64,000 nucleotides of DNA, taken from Porites lobata. Lineage: Eukaryota > Cnidaria > Anthozoa > Scleractinia > Poritidae. Shown here in pieces: positions 1 through 13,235 of this stretch; positions within the stretch are counted from its first letter, which is position 1, and each line of letters starts with the position of its first letter. The stretch lies in assembly GCA_942486035.1 (NCBI GenBank), contig CALNXK010000015.1, forward strand, positions 550,001-614,000, read 5' to 3'. The notes below the pieces were generated by a model that worked only from the letters and a program-made list of their open reading frames with translations, searched no databases and was not told the DNA's origin. Both the position numbers and the translations under genes were made by a program.

Positions 1-1009
1 GGAGCCACCAGCCGGGCCGATCCAGGAACCCCGTCACAGACAGAGTATCAGGCATAATTTAGAACTACCCGCCCCAGATCGACCGGACTGATAGCAGGAG
101 CACAAGACCGAAAGTCATGAAATAACGACACATTGCTCGAAGCGAGTAAAACAACACACAAGAAAAAACCAACCAAAACAAAGCGATGGGCCGATTTGCG
201 TGACACGAGGTATACATGTAGTCGAGATGAACCTGCATAAATAACTATGAGCCCATAAAACTAACAACAAATGGCAAACGCCGAATAAATCTGGAACGTA
301 GAAAACAGCCTAGGCAGCTAAACCATAGAACCGCGGATGACTAATTCCAAATAATAGGATGAAAGCGGCCGTCTTCCGTTTAAGAGCCCCCCAGTGTGTA
401 CACCGCGCACCGATATTTGTAAACAAAACAGAACAGAGATGCCATGATTATGAATTCTAAATTCCAGTCAGGAAAACGCCGTGGGTACTGGCAATGGAAG
501 CTTAACACTTTAACATCGCTTAAAAATGCCAAGTGAATAAAAGACGAGAAAACAAAAGGGCCCGGAGAAATAAACTAGAAAAAACCAACGTTTTAACTTC
601 TATAACACTGACGAACAAACAAAGAAATAGAGAAGAAAATTTCCGAATACTGGAACTAGTTGCGGAAAAGAAAACGTAAGCAACAACGAACGCGAATAAA
701 AACGCGACAAACTACAGGATATGCGAAGGAGCACGCATACAGAAAAAACACGGACCGCAAAGTATAGAAAATGCGAAATACAAGACCAAAATGATCCCAA
801 AAGGGAGGAACGACATACTGAATAAGTAAGTGCAGGAGATGCCAAATACTAGATTGAACGTGACACAAACTGCGAAGGAGTTCCTGCGAGGAGCAGGAAA
901 TACCATAAACAAACCAGCCTGAAAGGGATACGCGCTACAACGGCTGAGGAAAACTACGAACGACACACGTTATAAAAACTAGTCTGAAAACGTCTAAAGC
1001 TAGAAATGC
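1..1009. other. Unassigned A-rich DNA, no gene seen
   Basis: No open reading frame with protein-like composition was found on either strand. The + strand is rich in A over T, and this asymmetry continues into the adjacent minisatellite, so the two may belong to one repeat domain. The short minus-strand frames are hydrophobic and cysteine/phenylalanine-rich only because they read an A-rich strand backwards. Confidence 0.4.
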
Positions 1010-1830
1010 CGCTAACCTTAAGGCGACACACGCCATGGCAACAACTTGAAGGTGGTACATGCCCGGGCAAGTTGTAAGCAACACGTGCTATGAACACTAA
1101 ATGGAGAGCAAAATATGAAAGACACCATGAAACTAGAGTGAAAGCGACACACGCCAGAAATGGCTAACCGGAAGGTGACACACGCCGTAGAAGCAACCTA
1201 AAGGCGGCAAACGCCGAGAAAACATCCTGAAGGCGACACAGGCTATGAAAACAACCTGAAGGCAACACACGCCGTGAAAACAACTTGTAAGCGACACACG
1301 CTAGAAATGGCCAACTGGAGGGTGACACAGGCCGTGAAGACAACCTGAAGGCGACACACGCCGTAAAAACAACCTGAAGGCGACACACGCCATGAAAACA
1401 ACTTATAAGCGACACACGCTATAAACATCAAAATGGAGAGCAAAATACGAAAGACACCATGAAACTAGTGAAGGCGACACACGCCATAGAAACAACTAAA
1501 GGCGACAAACGCCGTGAAAACAACCTGAAGGCGACACACGCCATGAAAAAAACAAACTTATAAGCGACACACGCTATAAACACAAAATGGAGAGCAAAAT
1601 ACGAAAGACACCATGAAACTAGTGAAAGCGACTCACGCCAGAAATGGCTAACTGGAGGGCGACACACGCCGAGAAAAACCAACGTGAAGGCGACACATGC
1701 TATAACAACTGAAAGAGACATACGCTATGAAACAACTCGAAGCGACACTCGCTATGAAATGAAATAGAGAATGATACCCGCCATGAAATCCACTCTGAAA
1801 GCGACTCACGCTATAAAAGGTAACTCGAAG
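1010..1830. repeat. 29-bp minisatellite (GGCGACACACGCC core)
   Basis: A short unit with the core GAAGGCGACACACGCC followed by a 13-base A-rich spacer recurs many times. Clean neighbouring units start at 1347 and 1376, giving a period of 29 bp. Diverged units contain AGCGACACACGCT or GGTGACACAGGCC variants. A longer interspersed segment beginning ATGGAGAGCAAAATA occurs near 1100, 1431 and 1587, so there is a higher-order structure. The ORFs here are translations of the repeat, not genes. Confidence 0.85.
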
Positions 1831-2124
1831 GAGGTATCACAGCCGGGCGAATGGCTTCCAAAACATAAGGAACGATAGCGTCAGGAGCCTAGGCCATGCT
1901 CAGCGACGAAAATCGGAAAGGCACACAAAAAAAGGAAGTATATATGCCCTCTCGGGGCATGAACGCATAGAAAAGCGAGCTGAAAAGTGATCCTGATGTT
2001 AGCAAAACATTTAAATACCACGCTCAATACCCAGGGGTAATGCAAGGGTCCCAGGAGGGAAAACGTGCTAAATTATGGGGCCCGCGTGCCCATTTCGGAG
2101 CAAACATATCAATGAAAATAGCAT
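1831..2124. other. Unassigned spacer
   Basis: This spacer lies between the minisatellite and the duplicated module that starts near 2125. I see no coding potential and no recognisable element ends. Confidence 0.3.
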
Positions 2125-3100
2125 TGCTATTAATTGCTCAGATAAATACCTCTCTTCTCGACTCCTTCATATAAAGGTAATTATTCTTATGACCCTTCGA
2201 TCTCGTTCTCCCGCAGTTTGCTCTAAAAGGTTCGTGTATATATTATAGTCTCATTGAAGGTGAGCAATCAAGCGTTTTCCCCGACCCCACGCCGATAACA
2301 GTAACGTTTGCTCATCACCTGTGTTTATAAGGGCTAAATTCGCCTAGCAAAAGCTTTAATCATTATTCAAGCATTTTAATGGAATTTTCCAAGAAAGTTC
2401 TTTCTTTTTTTTTAGAGAAAATTAAAATTAATGAAGGCTTTGAAGAAAAAATGAAATTAAAGAGGAGAACATCGTAGAAGTTACAGAGAAAAGTCCGAAC
2501 ATAACACTTATACAGCCGTTTAGATGATCTTTTTTTCGTTTTAACTTGTATACGGTGTTGTTATGCCACGTTTCGTTTTCGTTAAAATTTATAAAACTAG
2601 CATAGCCTATGTATGATGAGTGTTATCGCGCATTTTGAGTGACTTTTTTGTGGCCTGAAAATCGCCAGGAGCATTTTAAAATTAGTTGGAAAAACAGAGC
2701 TAACGGTGAAGCGTTTTAGCGCGAAAACAAAAGCATAACTTAGTACAAAAACGCTGCTGAAATCAATTCATTCCAATATTAACCTACCGTAACTGATAGT
2801 CCCTCAAGTTTTGAAGCCAAATGGCACCAAAAGCTGAAGTGGACTTTATGAAATAGTTTAAATAGACTCTAAATTGGAATAACTAATCATTTGATGGCTC
2901 ACCCTTTGCTAGAGAACTTCTATTATTCACCAACTGGGATCAACTGCAAATGAAAGGGAAAGGGCAGAGTGAATAGATTTCGTTGGCATGCTGCCGCTTC
3001 CAACGCCGTCATGACCTGTCTCTTGAAGGACTATGTCGCCTGGTGCGCTTGCGCGCTAATGTTAGTATCGTTTAACCTGATTATTTGTCAACAGAATTCA
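2125..3100. repeat. Duplicated module, copy A
   Basis: About 1 kb that is clearly related to 5688-6830. Shared landmarks in the same order are a TTCTCGACTCCTTCATATAA block (2155 and 5717), a conserved hairpin (2259-2319 and 5821-5881), a GGGCTAAATTCGCCT block, and a terminal segment containing CCAACGCCGTCATGACCTGT followed by TATGTCGCCTGGTGCGC. No conserved reading frame runs through both copies. It could be a transposon fragment or a non-coding unit; I cannot assign it. Confidence 0.7.
2259..2319. other. Conserved stem-loop inside module A
   Basis: The arms GGTGAGCAA and TTGCTCATCACC can pair with one bulged base around a loop of about 40 nt. The same segment occurs at 5821-5881 in module B with the loop nearly unchanged, and a TATAA-like string follows in both copies. 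Conservation across diverged duplicates suggests a structured element, but its function is unknown. Confidence 0.4.
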
Positions 3101-5265
3101 AATTCCACCCATGCCACCCAATAAAGCAGTAAGATAATCATCTTTTGCTTTATTACAACCATCAACCTGCATACGTTGTTGTTATACCACTTACACGTTT
3201 CATTAAGGTTACAATTGATAAAAAAGCCCCTGTAGTTAAGTATTATCGGGCATTCTTGTGACGTTTTATGGCCTTGAGACCGAGGATTTTAATGCAACAA
3301 AAAAAACAAGCATCAAAATGAAGCATTTTATTGGGGAAACCAAGGCATAATGTGCGAAAGCCAAGCTGAGATCCATTCATTCCAATATCCACCTACACTA
3401 AGCTGATCGTCCCTCTATGCGAAGCCAAGGCACAAGAAGTAGAATTGGACTTTATGATATGGTTTAAATTAAACAGCTAATATGTGAGCGCTTACCCTTT
3501 GGGAGAGTAGTTCTGTCATTCGCCAACTGGGATCAACTGCAAATCAAAGAGCAGAGTGAATAGATTTCATTAGAATGCTGCAGCTTCCAACGCCGTCATG
3601 ACTGGCCTGTCTAGTCTGTCTCTTGAAGGAAGTATGTTGCCTTGGGCGCCTGCACACTAATGTCAATGTCATTTAAACCGGATTATAATACTTAGTCAAA
3701 CTGTTTTTGTTTCACGCAATATCGGGGTATCAGCTAAATCTGACCAGAGTAAAAGTTTGTTTTCTTGTTTGTCTGTTTTTTTAAATCGTAGATTGTTTGT
3801 TTGTTTGTTTGTTTTTGTACAGACCCAATCTTAGAACAAACTAGTCATACAATGATCAAAAGATCATCACTGTTAATGTTGCGGTAAAATCCTGGATATG
3901 TTCATAAAACAAATGGGTCAGGAAACACCACTTCTTTTATAAATTAACAAACTAGTCATACTGTGATCACATGATCATTAGTGTTAATGTTGCGGAAACG
4001 AATGGGTCAACTCCATCTCTAAGTAGCTTATTCGCAGTAACTTCTACCAGTATTAATATCCCAAAATTCCACGAAATTCGTCGCAGTAAACAACGATTCT
4101 TTGAACAAACCAGTCATACTCTGATCACATGATCATCATGTTCATGAAGCGTAAACGATAGTCAATGGGTCAAGATTTCAGTGGATGTATTTTATTATTT
4201 TTCTTCGGCCATGCAGCATTTGTTCCACAAGTAGACAAGATTCTTTTTTAACCAAAATTTCGTGACCTTCGCCGCTGGTTTGATTCAATGACGAAGCACT
4301 TCAGGTACATGTCTTAAGCAGTATTACTCAACAGATTACTCGTCATCGCTGAGGAAACTTAGTTATAAGAAAGTCTCTGCAGCCTTAAGCATTCAAGAAG
4401 AAGATTTCATACGCTCGGCTGATATTAGGCTTTTATACTTCAAGCGTAGTTTTTAAGTTAAAGTGGCGCTTGTTTCTTGAACAATCTTCCTGAGGATGTA
4501 CGCCCAGCAAATTATGTAGATGTCTTTTCAAAGAACTATTCGTAGTTGGTTACCTGATTAGTATTCCCACACAGCAAATGTAAAACAGTTATGGGGAATT
4601 TTATTTATTTCAAAATCGTAAACTGATATTTTTCAACACTGTGTACGAATAAAGCTTTCATTCATTTACTTCCATTATGCTAGCATTTTTAGAGCATTTT
4701 CCGGGAAAATTATTATTAATGAAAAAAATGCTTTTTGGGGGGAAACTGATCACCTTGAGTCAAAAGTCCAGAGTATATAGCATTCCATATAGCCGTAGGA
4801 TGATCATCTTTTGCTTTATTACAACCATTAAACTGTTTACGTTTTTGTTATACCACTTACACGTTTCATTAGGGTTACAATTGATAAAAAAGGAAGACCG
4901 AGGATTATTGAGGGAAACAAAAGCAATGCTGAGATCAATTCATTCCAATATCCACCTACACTAACCTGATAGTCCCTCTATGCGACGCCAAGGTGCAAGA
5001 AGGTAGAATTGGACTTAATGATACGGTTTTAAAAGACTCAGCTAAATTTGAAAAGCTAATATGTGAGCGCTTACCTTTTGCGCCAGGACTTCTATCATTC
5101 ACCAACTGGGATCAACTGAAAATCAAAAAGCTGAGTGAATAGATTTCATTGGAATGCTGGCTTCCAAACAACGCCGTCATAACCTGCGTATCTCTAGAAG
5201 GATTTATGTCGCCTGGTGCGCCTGCGCACTAATGTCAATGTCATTTAAACTGATTACTTTGTTTT
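3101..5265. repeat. Further diverged copies of the same module
   Basis: Two shorter relatives of the terminal part of the module lie at about 3120-3700 and 4780-5260. Both contain ACCAACTGGGATCAACTG and the CGCCGTCAT..CTG segment seen at 2930 and 6665. Between them, a short motif GAACAAACTAGTCATAC followed by a near-palindromic TGATCACATGATCA recurs at about 3835, 3947 and 4105, and again at 5380 and 5482. No gene was found; the small frame at 4677-4964 lies in repeat sequence. Confidence 0.6.
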
Positions 5266-5687
5266 TTTTGTTTGTGGGAATATCGAGGTATTAGCTTAAT
5301 CTGACCCAAATAATTTTTTTTTTGTCTGTCTATGAAATCGTTAATTATTTGTTTGTTTATTTTTGTACAGACCCAATCTTAGAACAAACAAGTCATACCA
5401 TGATTACATGATCATCAGCGGTCGTGATGCGGAAACGAATGTCGCGAAATTCCGCGAAATTCGCTGCAGAAAACAACGATTCTTTCAACAAACCAGTAAT
5501 ACTATAATCACGTGATCATCGTGTGTTCACGACCCGTAAACGACGGTAAATGGGTCAACATCTCAGTATCTGCATTATATTATTTTTCTTACTCGTAGAT
5601 AAGCTTCTTTTTCACCAACATTTCGTGAACTGGCAGTATACATGTAAGTCAGGGATTTTTTTTTCTTTTTTAACACCCTACCAAAAG

Positions 5688-6830
5688 CATTGCTATTGCT
5701 CAAATAAATACCCCTCTTCTCGACTCCTTCATATAAAGGTAATTATTCTTATGACCTTTCCATTTCGTTCTCCCGCAGTTTGCGCTAAAACGTTCGTGTA
5801 TATATTATAGTCTCATTGAAGGTGAGCAATCAAGCGTTTTCCCCGACCCCACACCGATAACAGTAACGTTTGCTCATGACCTGGGTATATAAGCATCAGG
5901 AGAGCCAAAGTCCAAAGCTATGCAAGTAATTTAACCGATCATTCGCAAAAGTGGTTCCGCTTAAGGGCGTGAGATGTAGTGATTCCCAAACAGAAAATAC
6001 CTTCATCACTAAGGAAACTATCGGTGTTAATTGCGAAAATACTCCCTAGACCTTTTTATTCATGAAAAGGGCTAAATTCGCCTGCGGGTAAAAGCTTATC
6101 ATTATTCAAGCATTTTAATGGAATTTTCCCAGAAAGTTCTTTCTTTATTTATTTTTTCAGAGAAAATTAAAATCAATAAAGGTTTTGAAGAGGAAATGAA
6201 ATTAGAGGGGAGAACACCGTCGAAATTACAGGGCAAAATTCAAACATAACCCTTATGCAGCCGTTTAGATGATCATTTTTTTGTTTCAACTTGTATACGG
6301 TGGTGTTGGCATGCCACGCTTCGTTTCTGTAAAAATTTATGAAACTAGCTTATGTATGATGAGTGTTATCGCGCATTTTGAGTGACTTTTCTCTGACTGG
6401 GAAACCGAGCGTTTTAAAATTAGTTGAAAAAACAGCTAAAGAAACGTGAAGCATTTCAGTGCGGAAACAAAAGCATAATGCGCAAAATCCCAGCTGAAAT
6501 CAATCCATTCCAATATCAACCTACAGTAACTGATAGTCCCTCAACTTTTGAAGCCAAATTGCACAAAAAGCTAAAGTGGACTAGATGATATGGTTTAAAA
6601 AGACTCTTAATTTGAATAGCTAATCATTTGATAGCTTACCCTTTACGAGAGAACTTCTATCTTTCACCAGCTGGGATCATCTGGAAATCAAAGCGCAGAG
6701 TGAACAGATTTCGTTGGAATGCTGCCGCTTCCAACGCCGTCATGACCTGTCTCTTGATGGGACTATGTCGCCTGGTGCGCCGGCGCACCTATGTCAGTGT
6801 CATTTAATCCGATTATTTGTCAAAATTCTT
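5688..6830. repeat. Duplicated module, copy B
   Basis: This is the second long copy of the module at 2125-3100, with the same order of landmarks. It differs mainly by an extra segment of about 180 bp (5890-6066) placed directly after the conserved hairpin and before the GGGCTAAATTCGCCT block. The segment may be an insertion here or a deletion in copy A. Confidence 0.65.
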
Positions 6831-7603
6831 TTGTTAATGGGTTGCCTATGGCAGCAAAATTCAAATTCCACCCATGCTACCAAATACAGCAGTAAGATGG
6901 TCATCTGATAACGATCGATTTCGACATACATTTTAAAAGAAAAATCAACGATAAAACGGGTAACACGACGTTTCGATGACTCCATGTCATCATTATCAAA
7001 TGCGAAGAAAATTAGCATGAATTGGTGATATATATACAGACTCGTAATAGTTGACACTACAGCTGCCCCCGCTCTGTATATTGTCGGTCAATAGTATTCT
7101 TGAAATATATACCGATTCATAATGAAGATTTTCACACACATTCCATACAATAAGTGAGATAAATACAGGAAACGCAAGGTTCCATGCACAGTTTTAGTTC
7201 GATTTACACAGCTTTGATCAAAACATTCTCAGTTTCGAGAATAGTTTATAAATTCTAAACGATAAGAAAGATTTAATTAGAAGTTGAATCTTTCGCTATT
7301 TCACTTTCACTTTTTACATTCAGCTCATTTTATTTGCCGGAAAGTAAGCCTTAGAAATTAAAAGGACGTTTGATCAATTCACGCTTGCGCATTCTAGTCT
7401 TATTCAGTTAAACTTTGTAGCGGAAGGACATCTGTGAGCAAGGAATAACTCAGCACAGAATTTGATTGTCGGTGAATTTCTGTAATCGTCCATCGTTCTT
7501 CTAGTGATAAGCTAGCCGTTTCTCACTCGTCTTGCTTGTTTGGGGCTGAGTCTTATTCCGGTCAAAGAGAAAGAAAGAGTGTCTGGCAAGGTTCCAATCA
7601 AAG

Positions 7604-7792
7604 ATGTGTGATCTCGTGTCTGGCAAACTCTCCAAGTGTTTATATACAGCTGTTTCAAGAAAGGTTGTCGGGAAAAGTGCACGCGACAATCCCGAAAAGT
7701 ATTGTGGGTGGTTTTGTCTGCCCTGTTGTCCAAGGAAATTTGAAAGAATGGCACGAGAGCCCACGGACATATGTTCGCAAGTGCTAGTGTAA
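7604..7792 (+). CDS. Possible small cysteine-containing protein, 62 aa (uncertain)
   Basis: An open frame of 62 codons starts at an ATG preceded by AAAG, an acceptable animal start context. The product is basic and carries a compact cysteine cluster (YCGWFCLPCCP) around residues 38-48. I do not recognise the family. There is no signal peptide and no close neighbour gene. Overlapping frames on both strands are open over similar lengths, so the open frame alone is weak evidence. It could be a real small gene, a single exon of a larger one, or chance. No splice donor clearly extends it. Confidence 0.2.
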   Translation: MCDLVSGKLSKCLYTAVSRKVVGKSARDNPEKYCGWFCLPCCPRKFERMAREPTDICSQVLV

Positions 7793-10700
7793 AGCAACAA
7801 AAGTAGGTTCGACTGCTACATTCGTTAGGAACAGTGTATTGATCATATCCCATATTACCTTTCGGGGTTGTTCCAGATGTCTTTCCATTTTGAAACATCT
7901 TTTGTCAACCCAGATGAGGTTATGCAGGAGAGATTCAAAATACACCCTTCATGAAATGAAATATGGGAAGCACAGTTCAGCAATCTACTAAACCCACACA
8001 GTGGACAGTCAAATCAATCTCCTAGTCAAAAAGTGAGCAACCAAGCAACTTGCAAAAAGGTCAGTCAAGACAGTTATCTAATATTTTTTATTACTCAGCT
8101 GGTCAACAAGTGATCAACCAGCTTGTCATTTCACATGACATTTCCCTAATCCACCAGTTTATCAACAAGTATATGGTCAGTAATTTTGTCAAGTGGTCAG
8201 TCATTATACAATACTATCGAATAAGTCGAGGTTGTAAGCAGGTAATCAGTTATATTTTTCAGCCACTTAGTCAGCAAGATAGCCAACGTGGCGCAGTGAG
8301 TGAGTCAGGCAGTCAGTCAGTCAGTTAGTCAGTAAAGCAAGTTGGCTTATCAGTTAGTCTGTCAGCTTTGTCAGTCAACTGTAGATCAGCCACTGATCAG
8401 TCAGTAAATGGGTCAGTAAATCAGTTGTTTATTTATTTATTTACCAGCTTTTCTGGACACAGGCCTGCCCAGAGGAAATGTGCACAAACGGGACTCAGTT
8501 CCCATGTGAGGTGCCATCCCTACCCAATCCCACAACCCATAAAGGATGGCCGCGCCACCGGGATCTACGACCCCTACTCTTTTCGAGTTGTCAGTCAAAA
8601 AGTCAGCCATTTAGTCACCAGTAATTGAGTTTAGCAAGTCGGTCAGTTGGCCAATGGGTAAGTTGGTCAGCAGGTCATTCATTCAGGCAGTAAGATAGTC
8701 CGCATTTCAGTCAGCAAGTCAGCTAATAAGTCCATTGGCCAGTCCAACACGTCAGTCAGTTAATCACTTACACAGTCAACAGCCATTTAGCCATTTTGTC
8801 AGTCATTGAGTCAGTCAGTCAGTCGGAAGGTAAGTCCGTCAGTTTGTCAGTCAATCAGTCCTGAAGTTATCAATCAGTTAGTCAGTAATATAATCAGACA
8901 GTCAGACAATCAATCAATGGGTCAGTTTATCAGTCAGGAAATCAGTCAGACAGTCAACCAATTAGTTAGTTAGTCACTCATTTAGTCAGTTGGTCAATCA
9001 GCTAAGGCTCACTTAAGGATAGTCAACCAATCAATAAATTAGTCCACTCAAATGGTATCATACATGTACATTGCAGAACTATGCTTGTGATTAAAAACAG
9101 AACTTGGCTTTTAAGTACCATTGTGGCACAGCTTGTTCAAAGCAAATCATGCCTACTACATTAGGACAAATTATCAGTTGTCAGTCTTAAGATTTGTTTT
9201 TAACTGCATGTAATTATTTGAACCTAAAAGCATTTTGAAGCATTAATATATTTTTGAAACACAAAATACAAACATGAGCAGCATAAAATAATGTACAAAT
9301 TAAAAAAACCGTTCAATGATTTTGTAGTGCGAATTTTAGAAAAGGAGCCAATTTTTAGTGATCAATATCACAATGGCAACTCAGTCAAATGACCCTGAAT
9401 TTATGAAACCTAAAATTCAAGTTGTTCATTTATTAATTTTCCAAAATAACACTAATATTATGTCCATGCCACTTGCCGGAGTTGCAGCTCATTATAATTG
9501 TCTTACAGTGGCGATTGTACACTGGTATAATTCTATTTGAGAGTATTTTGAGCCATAAACACTTTTTTAAGTATCTCGGACTTACACACAAGAGCTACTA
9601 CTTGGAAAGAAAATGTACACTTTGGTCTCAAACTGTTTGAGAACTTTTAGCTGGTCTTGCATGAAGGGTTCAAAGCAAACATTCGTTTGACTTCAAAAAA
9701 TTCATTAAAAACAAAAATTTTTCATGCTCTTCCTTTGAGTCTCAAAATTTTGTTGAATCTCTGTTCTTTTTTAACAGTAAACAAGTGAAACAGCTAGCCA
9801 AATATTGAAATCATGAAAAATTCAAGCCACTCAAATAAGTAGAGTGTAATGTTTTCTCTTTCACTAGTGTATCTCTCATTTTAAAAATAAATCAATTCCA
9901 AACAGAAAATTACCAAGAAATTACTAAAAGCCAATGAATCTGCACCTCAATCTTACTTTGAACAAGCTGTACCAGAAGTTTTGTTTATCTGGTTCACTTA
10001 AGAGCTGGATTACAAAGCAATAATTATAATTATACAGCATTTACGGCACTGAAGATAACCTCTAAATCCAGTGGCTGTTAAAGTCTTGTCACATCTGCTG
10101 GACACATCCAACCTGAAATGAAAATTTAATCATTTCATCAGCAATCAGTAATTCTGATTAACATCATAGAGGACATTAAAATTAATTAATTTTCTTAGCA
10201 TGAATCTCCAGTATGTCAACCAGCCAGTCAAGCAAATATTAGTCAGGCAATGAGCCAGCCAATCAATCAATCAATCAATCAGTCTGTGACCATTGGCTAA
10301 TCAGCCTAGTCTGTCATACAGTCAGTAAGTCAGTAATTGAGCAAGTTGACTAGTTAGACAATCAGTCAGGAAATTGATGAGATAGTCAGACAATTAGTCA
10401 GTTAGTCACTCATTTAGTCAGTTGGTTGATCAGCTAAGGACCACTTAAGGAAAAAGTCAATCAGACAATAAATCAGTCCACTCAAATGGTATCATGTAGA
10501 TTGCAGAACTATACACATGATTAAAAGCAGAACTTGGCATTGTAAACAAACATTGCGGTGACTGCTCATTCAAAGCAGATCACATATACATGTACTAGTT
10601 TAGTTTGCCATTTGTCAAAATTAATTTCAATATGAATTTGAATCTTTTCAAGTACAAGTATCCTAGACGAATTCCTAACTATAATAGCTTCTTCATGATT

Positions 10701-11589
10701 TTTAGTGGCCATACCCTTCAATTTTCACAAAAACTAATACAAAAGTGAGCAGCAAAAATGTACCAATTAAAAACTGCATTCAATGATTTTGCAGTCTAAC
10801 TGTGTGAATTTCAGAAAAAAGAGCTGCATTTAAGTGATCAATATTTCAACGGCAACTCATGATCTCTGAATTTATGACACCAAAAATTTCTTATTCATAG
10901 ATTCATTTCAAAATTTCTCCAGTATGTCAACTAGCAAGTCAAGCCAATTAGTCAGGAAATGAGCCAGCCAATCAATCAATCAGTCTCTGACTGTCAGTTA
11001 ATCAGTTTATCTGTCATACAGTCAGTCAGTCAGTAATTGAGCACATCAGCCAGTCAATAATATTGGTCAGAAGTTCTAAAAGACGTAAGTCTGTAACTTA
11101 AGCAGCAAGTCAGCCGGGCAATCAATCAGTCATCCAATCAGTCACTTAGTCAATCAATCAGCTGGTCAATCATCATGTAAGCAAACCAGCTGGTCAATCA
11201 GTCAGTATGCCAATCAGTCAGTTATTCAATCAGCAAGTACATGAGCACTGTAAGCAAGTCAGCCAGTCAATCAGTCACGTCAGCCATTCAGTCAATTAGT
11301 CAATCAGCAAGTACATGTAAGCAAGTTAGCCAGTCAAACTGTTAGTCAGCCGATCAGTCAATTAGTCAATCAGTAGGTACGTGATCGAAGCAAGTCATCC
11401 ATCACCAATTAGTAAGTCAGTCAGTCCATCAGTCAGTCAATCAATCAATTGATCCACCAGTTAGTCAGCCAGTCAGTCAGTTAGCCAATAGGTAAGTCTG
11501 TTAGCAGGTCAGCAAGTCATTCATTCAGCCAGTAAAATAGTCACTCACTCAGTCAACAAGTCAATGAATAAGTCAGTTGGACAGTTAAC

Positions 11590-12418
11590 TACAAGTCAGT
11601 TAATCAGTCACTCATTCAACAGTCAGTCAGCCATTTTGTCAGCCGATGAGTCAGTCAGTCAGTCAGCAAGTAAGTCAATCAGTTTGTCAGTCAATCAGTC
11701 CTGAAGTTATCAGTCGGTTAGTAAGCAACTGGTCAATCAGCCATAAAAGGACCACTTAATCAAACAGTCAATTAGTCAATATATCAGTCCGTTGAAATGG
11801 TGTCATGTAAATAGCAGACTGAACGTCAACATATACTCATGATTAAAAGTAAAACTTCACATTGCATACCAACATTGTGGCAACAGCTAGCTCAAAGCAG
11901 ATCACATGAATTGACATTTGTCAGAAAAAGCTCTCATTTTAAGATTTGGAGTTTAACTGCACATGTAATCTTTTGAATTTATTAAAACAGAAAAAATTAA
12001 TCTTAAAGTGCTTAATGCTATCATTCAATAATACAAAGTAACTCCTAAATGAATTCGAAAATGAACAACTGTTTTTGCAATTATGTTTTGACTATAAAAC
12101 AATTAAACGACAGGTTTCTTTGGAGGGGTGGGAGGGGGGTCAAGACACCCCTTGGTAGATATCCATTTAAAAGTAAGAAGGGGTTCTTCTCCAAGGGCAG
12201 CATTTTTTTTTTGGGGGGCACTGCTTATGGAGTTGTGTTCCACTAATAGCTAAAGAAGAGGCCCAATGAAGCAGCTCCTTGCTTTACATTTTTTATCTTA
12301 GACAGAGTCCCTACAATTAACCAAAGGCAGGAAATTTAACCTACCAGTATCTCTGACAAATTGGGGTGTCTGGAAAAGCTGGAAGCCGGAATCCGGAATA
12401 GGAACAGGAATAGGAATA
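11590..12418. repeat. Segmental duplication, copy 1
   Basis: From about 11665 onward this segment is nearly identical to 17205-17945. It includes the array end, the AGTCCGTTGAAATGGTGTCA block, a G-rich run (GGAGGGGTGGGAGGGGGGTC) and the start of a GGAATAGGAACAGG tract. It stops abruptly at 12418, where sequence equal to 11591 onward resumes (TTAATCAGTCACTCATTCAA). That is a tandem duplication junction. A 65-codon frame starting at 12049 recurs at 17581 because of the duplication and is not conserved as a protein. Confidence 0.8.
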
Positions 12419-12419
12419 G

Positions 12420-12930
12420 TTAATCAGTCACTCATTCAACAGTCAGTCAGCCATTTTGTCAGCCGATGAGTCAGTCAGTCAGTCAGCAAGTAAGTCAATC
12501 AGTTTGTCAGTCAATCAGTCCTGAAGTTATCAGTCATTTAGTAAGCAATGATTTTATTATATTAGTCAATCAGCTATATAAGGACCACTTAATCAAACAG
12601 TCAATCAGTTAATAAATCAGTCCTCTGAAATGGCATCATGAAAATTGCAGAACTACATGTATACTCATGATTAAAAGTAAAACTAGTTGCATTGTATACC
12701 AACATTGTGGTGACAGCTCGATCAAAGCAGATCACATCTACTTTAGGATGAATTGCCATTTTGTCAGAAAAGCTCTTATTTTAAGATTTTGATTTTAACT
12801 GCCCGTGCAATTATTTGAATTTATTAATCTAGAAAGAAGAAACCCCAAAGTGCTAAATGCTATCAGTCAATAGTACAAAGTAATTCCCTAAATGAATTTG
12901 GAAATGAAGAATTTTTAAGTCTTACTACTT
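12420..12930. repeat. Tandem partial copy of the satellite unit
   Basis: It restarts the array sequence of 11591 and runs through a related but more diverged spacer block (AGTCCTCTGAAATGGCATCA at 12611), ending near the AATGAATTTGGAAATGAA segment. No gene is present. Confidence 0.6.
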
Positions 12931-13094
12931 GTTGGAAAGAACTGTACAGTTTGCAGGGCTCTCCAATGCGACCCTGAGCTTTTACTATACTCAGTGGCAA
13001 CTAAATTTTCACGCCTGGCTGCCAACCTGACCCCCAAGATAGTTGACTTTCTTCTCTGGGAAAACGTACACTAATGATAATCTGTTATCCTTTA

Positions 13095-13235
13095 GAAAAC
13101 TAACAGATAGCTGACGGTTTTTCTAACGCTCTAACATTTTGCCCAAACGCTCTAACGGTTTGTCCAATCTCTCAAACAACTCGTCTAAATGCTTTAACGA
13201 TTTCTTCTAACACTCTAACAGATTGTTCTTATAAT
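13095..13235. repeat. Short degenerate minisatellite
   Basis: Variants of AACGCTCTAACGGTTTGTCC, with a period of about 20-24 bp, recur five to six times. Copies are imperfect. No coding potential. Confidence 0.5.

Noticed and set aside
1164..1721. Minus-strand frames with repeated VCRLQVVFTACVAF motif
   Set aside because: The motif is the 29-bp minisatellite read in one frame. It is not a repeat protein, since the period 29 is not a multiple of 3 and the frame shifts between units.
12049..12246. Frame duplicated at 17581, suggesting a conserved protein
   Set aside because: The duplication is recent and near-identical in non-coding flanks too, and the two frames end differently because of a G-run length change.
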